From Pseudogemmatithrix spongiicola (lineage in GTDB: Bacteria; Gemmatimonadota; Gemmatimonadetes; Gemmatimonadales; Gemmatimonadaceae), in contig NZ_CP130613.1 in assembly GCF_030623445.1 (NCBI RefSeq), positions 1 through 64,000 of the forward strand: 64,000 bases of DNA. Direction: 5' to 3'. Of the stretch, positions 62,847-64,000 are shown piece by piece (the stretch's first letter is position 1; every line of letters begins with the position of its first letter). Under the pieces are notes generated by a model. It saw only the letters and a program-made list of their open reading frames with translations, searched no databases and was not told where the DNA came from. Made by a program: the position numbers and the translations under genes.

Positions 62847-63755
62847 GTGGCGGCCGCCCTGGCGTTCGCGTTGGCAGCGACCGTGCTGCTGTGGGCCCAG
62901 CGGGCCTGGCGCGCGACGCGACGCGCGCAGCGGTTCCGCCGACGTTTTCCCGCCGACGTCGAGGGCGTCGTAATCGGGGCGCAGGCGCGCACGTATGTCG
63001 GCGACCCGCATCGCGCGCTCTTGCTCATCCACGGCTACAACGACTCTCCGGCCTCGCTCGACGACATGGCGCGGGCCATCCATGCGTCCGGGTGGACGGT
63101 GCGCCTGCCCCTGCTGCCCGGGCACGGTCGTTCCCTCGAAGCCTGGGATGCCTGGCGCGGCGAGGAGGCCGTGGCGGCGGTCCGCGCGGAGTATGCCGCG
63201 CTGCGCGCGCGGCACGGGACGGTCGTCGTCGGTGGCCTTTCCATGGGTGGCGCACTGGCCACGTGGGTGGCCGCGGAAGCGGATGTGGATGGGCTCTTGC
63301 TGTTCGCCCCGATGCTCTTCGTGCCACGGCCGATGCAGGTGGCGGTCAGCACGGCGCGCATGTGGTCGTTGGTGACGCAGCACGTGAGCGGTGGCGGCGC
63401 GCGTTCGCTGTGGGATCCCGAAGCCCAGCGGCGGAGCATCAGCTACGGCTGCTCGACGCGGCGCTCGCTGGAGGCGCTGGAGTACGTGGCCGAGGGCGTG
63501 ATTCCCCGGTTGGGATTCGTGCACGCCCCGACGCTGGTGTGCCAGTCGCGCCAAGACAACCGATTGCCCGAGGACCAGAGCCGTCGGGCGATCGCGCGCA
63601 TCGGCGCGGCGGACAAGACGGTGCACTGGGTCGAGGGCGCGGGCCATGTGCTGACGATGGACTTCGGCTGGCCCGCGTTGGCCGCGACGGTGGTGGCGTG
63701 GCTCGAGGCGCGATGGCCGGCCGCGCCGGCCGGCCGCGTCTCCGGCGCGCGCTGA
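62847..63755 (+). CDS. Membrane-anchored alpha/beta hydrolase
   Basis: A 302-residue serine hydrolase with an N-terminal membrane helix (AAALAFALAATVLLWAQRAW), oxyanion HGYNDSP, nucleophile Ser in GGLSMGGALATW, Asp in SRQDNRL and His in EGAGHVLTM. It resembles carboxylesterase/monoglyceride-lipase enzymes. GTG 62847 is 2 bases after the upstream stop. Confidence 0.88.
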   Translation: MAAALAFALAATVLLWAQRAWRATRRAQRFRRRFPADVEGVVIGAQARTYVGDPHRALLLIHGYNDSPASLDDMARAIHASGWTVRLPLLPGHGRSLEAWDAWRGEEAVAAVRAEYAALRARHGTVVVGGLSMGGALATWVAAEADVDGLLLFAPMLFVPRPMQVAVSTARMWSLVTQHVSGGGARSLWDPEAQRRSISYGCSTRRSLEALEYVAEGVIPRLGFVHAPTLVCQSRQDNRLPEDQSRRAIARIGAADKTVHWVEGAGHVLTMDFGWPALAATVVAWLEARWPAAPAGRVSGAR

Positions 63756-63794
63756 CTAGATTTCGGCAGCGATTCCCCGATTCGTACGGAGCAC

Positions 63795-64000
63795 ATGATG
63801 GCGGACATCACCTGCGCGCGCTGCGGCGCGACCAAGCCTGGGTTCGAGCGCGCCCCGTTTCCGGGTGCGATCGGCGCGCGCGTCCTCGAGGGCATCTGCC
63901 CCGATTGCTGGGGCCAGTGGCTCAAGCAGCAGACGATGCTGATCAACCACTACGGCCTCAACGTGATGGATCCGCAGGCGCGCCAGTTCCTGACGCGGAA
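63795..64000 (+). CDS. YggX-like Fe(II)-trafficking protein with two CxxC pairs (partial)
   Basis: The first 68 residues of a gene running off the window end. LYPGELG-like PFPGAIGARVLEGICPDCW and GQWLKQQTMLINHYGLNVMD align with YggX (oxidative-damage protection, iron traffic). Classical YggX has one Cys near the N-terminus; here C7, C10, C35 and C38 form two CxxC pairs, a zinc-ribbon or rubredoxin-like layout. ATG 63795 or 63798. Confidence 0.85.
   Translation, partial: MMADITCARCGATKPGFERAPFPGAIGARVLEGICPDCWGQWLKQQTMLINHYGLNVMDPQARQFLTR

Overview
The window starts exactly on the first base of dnaA and runs clockwise for 64 kb through what looks like the origin-proximal core of a GC-rich, diderm, environmental bacterium. 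Gene content (GWxTD-domain lipoprotein, DnaA-DnaN start, bactofilin beside ParAB, many lipoproteins and surface peptidases, a lone type IV pilin) and the very high third-position GC fit the phylum Gemmatimonadota best. That assignment is an inference from gene content, not from a marker alignment. No rRNA, tRNA or CRISPR array was seen. The one structured RNA gene is a class A RNase P RNA (rnpB, minus strand, about 3680-4063).

Layout. 1-2733: dnaA, an origin-like spacer with TCCACA boxes followed by DnaA-trio-like CTA triplets, and dnaN. 2758-12614: lipoprotein, rnpB, AraC-type regulator, pyrE, a small histidine kinase, a Ser/Thr kinase, GWxTD lipoprotein, a CTP-dependent lipid kinase-like membrane protein and polA. 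12866-13623: a lone type IV pilin and a small unknown. 13620-18712 (minus): a five-gene overlapping BMP-type nucleoside ABC transporter operon with an embedded Nif3-family gene. 18823-24527 (minus): bactofilin, a membrane coiled-coil protein, parB, parA, a paired parS palindrome, a SIMPL-domain protein and mnmG (no rsmG). 24574-35422: miscellaneous metabolism and envelope genes, including dienelactone hydrolase, desaturase, TerC, Tag, a DASS transporter and an outer-membrane barrel protein. 35409-39097: murB diverging from an active/inactive M16 peptidase pair.

39140-46533 (minus) is a complete histidine operon in the order hisL-hisG-hisD-hisC-hisH-hisA-hisB-hisF-hisN-hisIE, with nearly all genes overlapping by 1-8 bases. 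It is preceded by a textbook transcription attenuator: a 28-residue leader peptide with six His codons within eight, an antiterminator, and an intrinsic terminator just before hisG. To my eye this is the most striking regulatory element in the window. 46727-50042 carries a plastocyanin-like lipoprotein behind a perfect CRP-type palindrome, a degenerate Wzc/BY-kinase-like protein, a small membrane protein and an HD hydrolase. 50044-51078 is an intact IS481-family element; its 6-bp target duplication restored the stop codons of both convergent neighbours (HD gene and ispG). 51080-53395: ispG, cspA with a structured leader, and a small unknown.

53496-58470 is an arginine block: argH and argR on the minus strand, argC-argB-argD diverging on the plus strand. 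Both argC and argH carry a GCAT-N4-ATGC palindrome that I propose as the ArgR operator. 58556-64000: an aldo/keto reductase-like protein lacking the usual catalytic Tyr, an M28 (PSMA-like) peptidase, a MoeB/ThiF-rhodanese fusion, an alpha/beta hydrolase, and the start of a YggX-like protein carrying two CxxC pairs.

The window is mostly housekeeping. The unusual content lies in regulation and small structures: the his attenuator, the origin architecture, the parS palindrome, the ArgR operators, the IS481 double-stop rescue and several promoters sitting so close to start codons that leaderless translation is likely. Apart from these I found no candidate for a wholly new multi-gene system.
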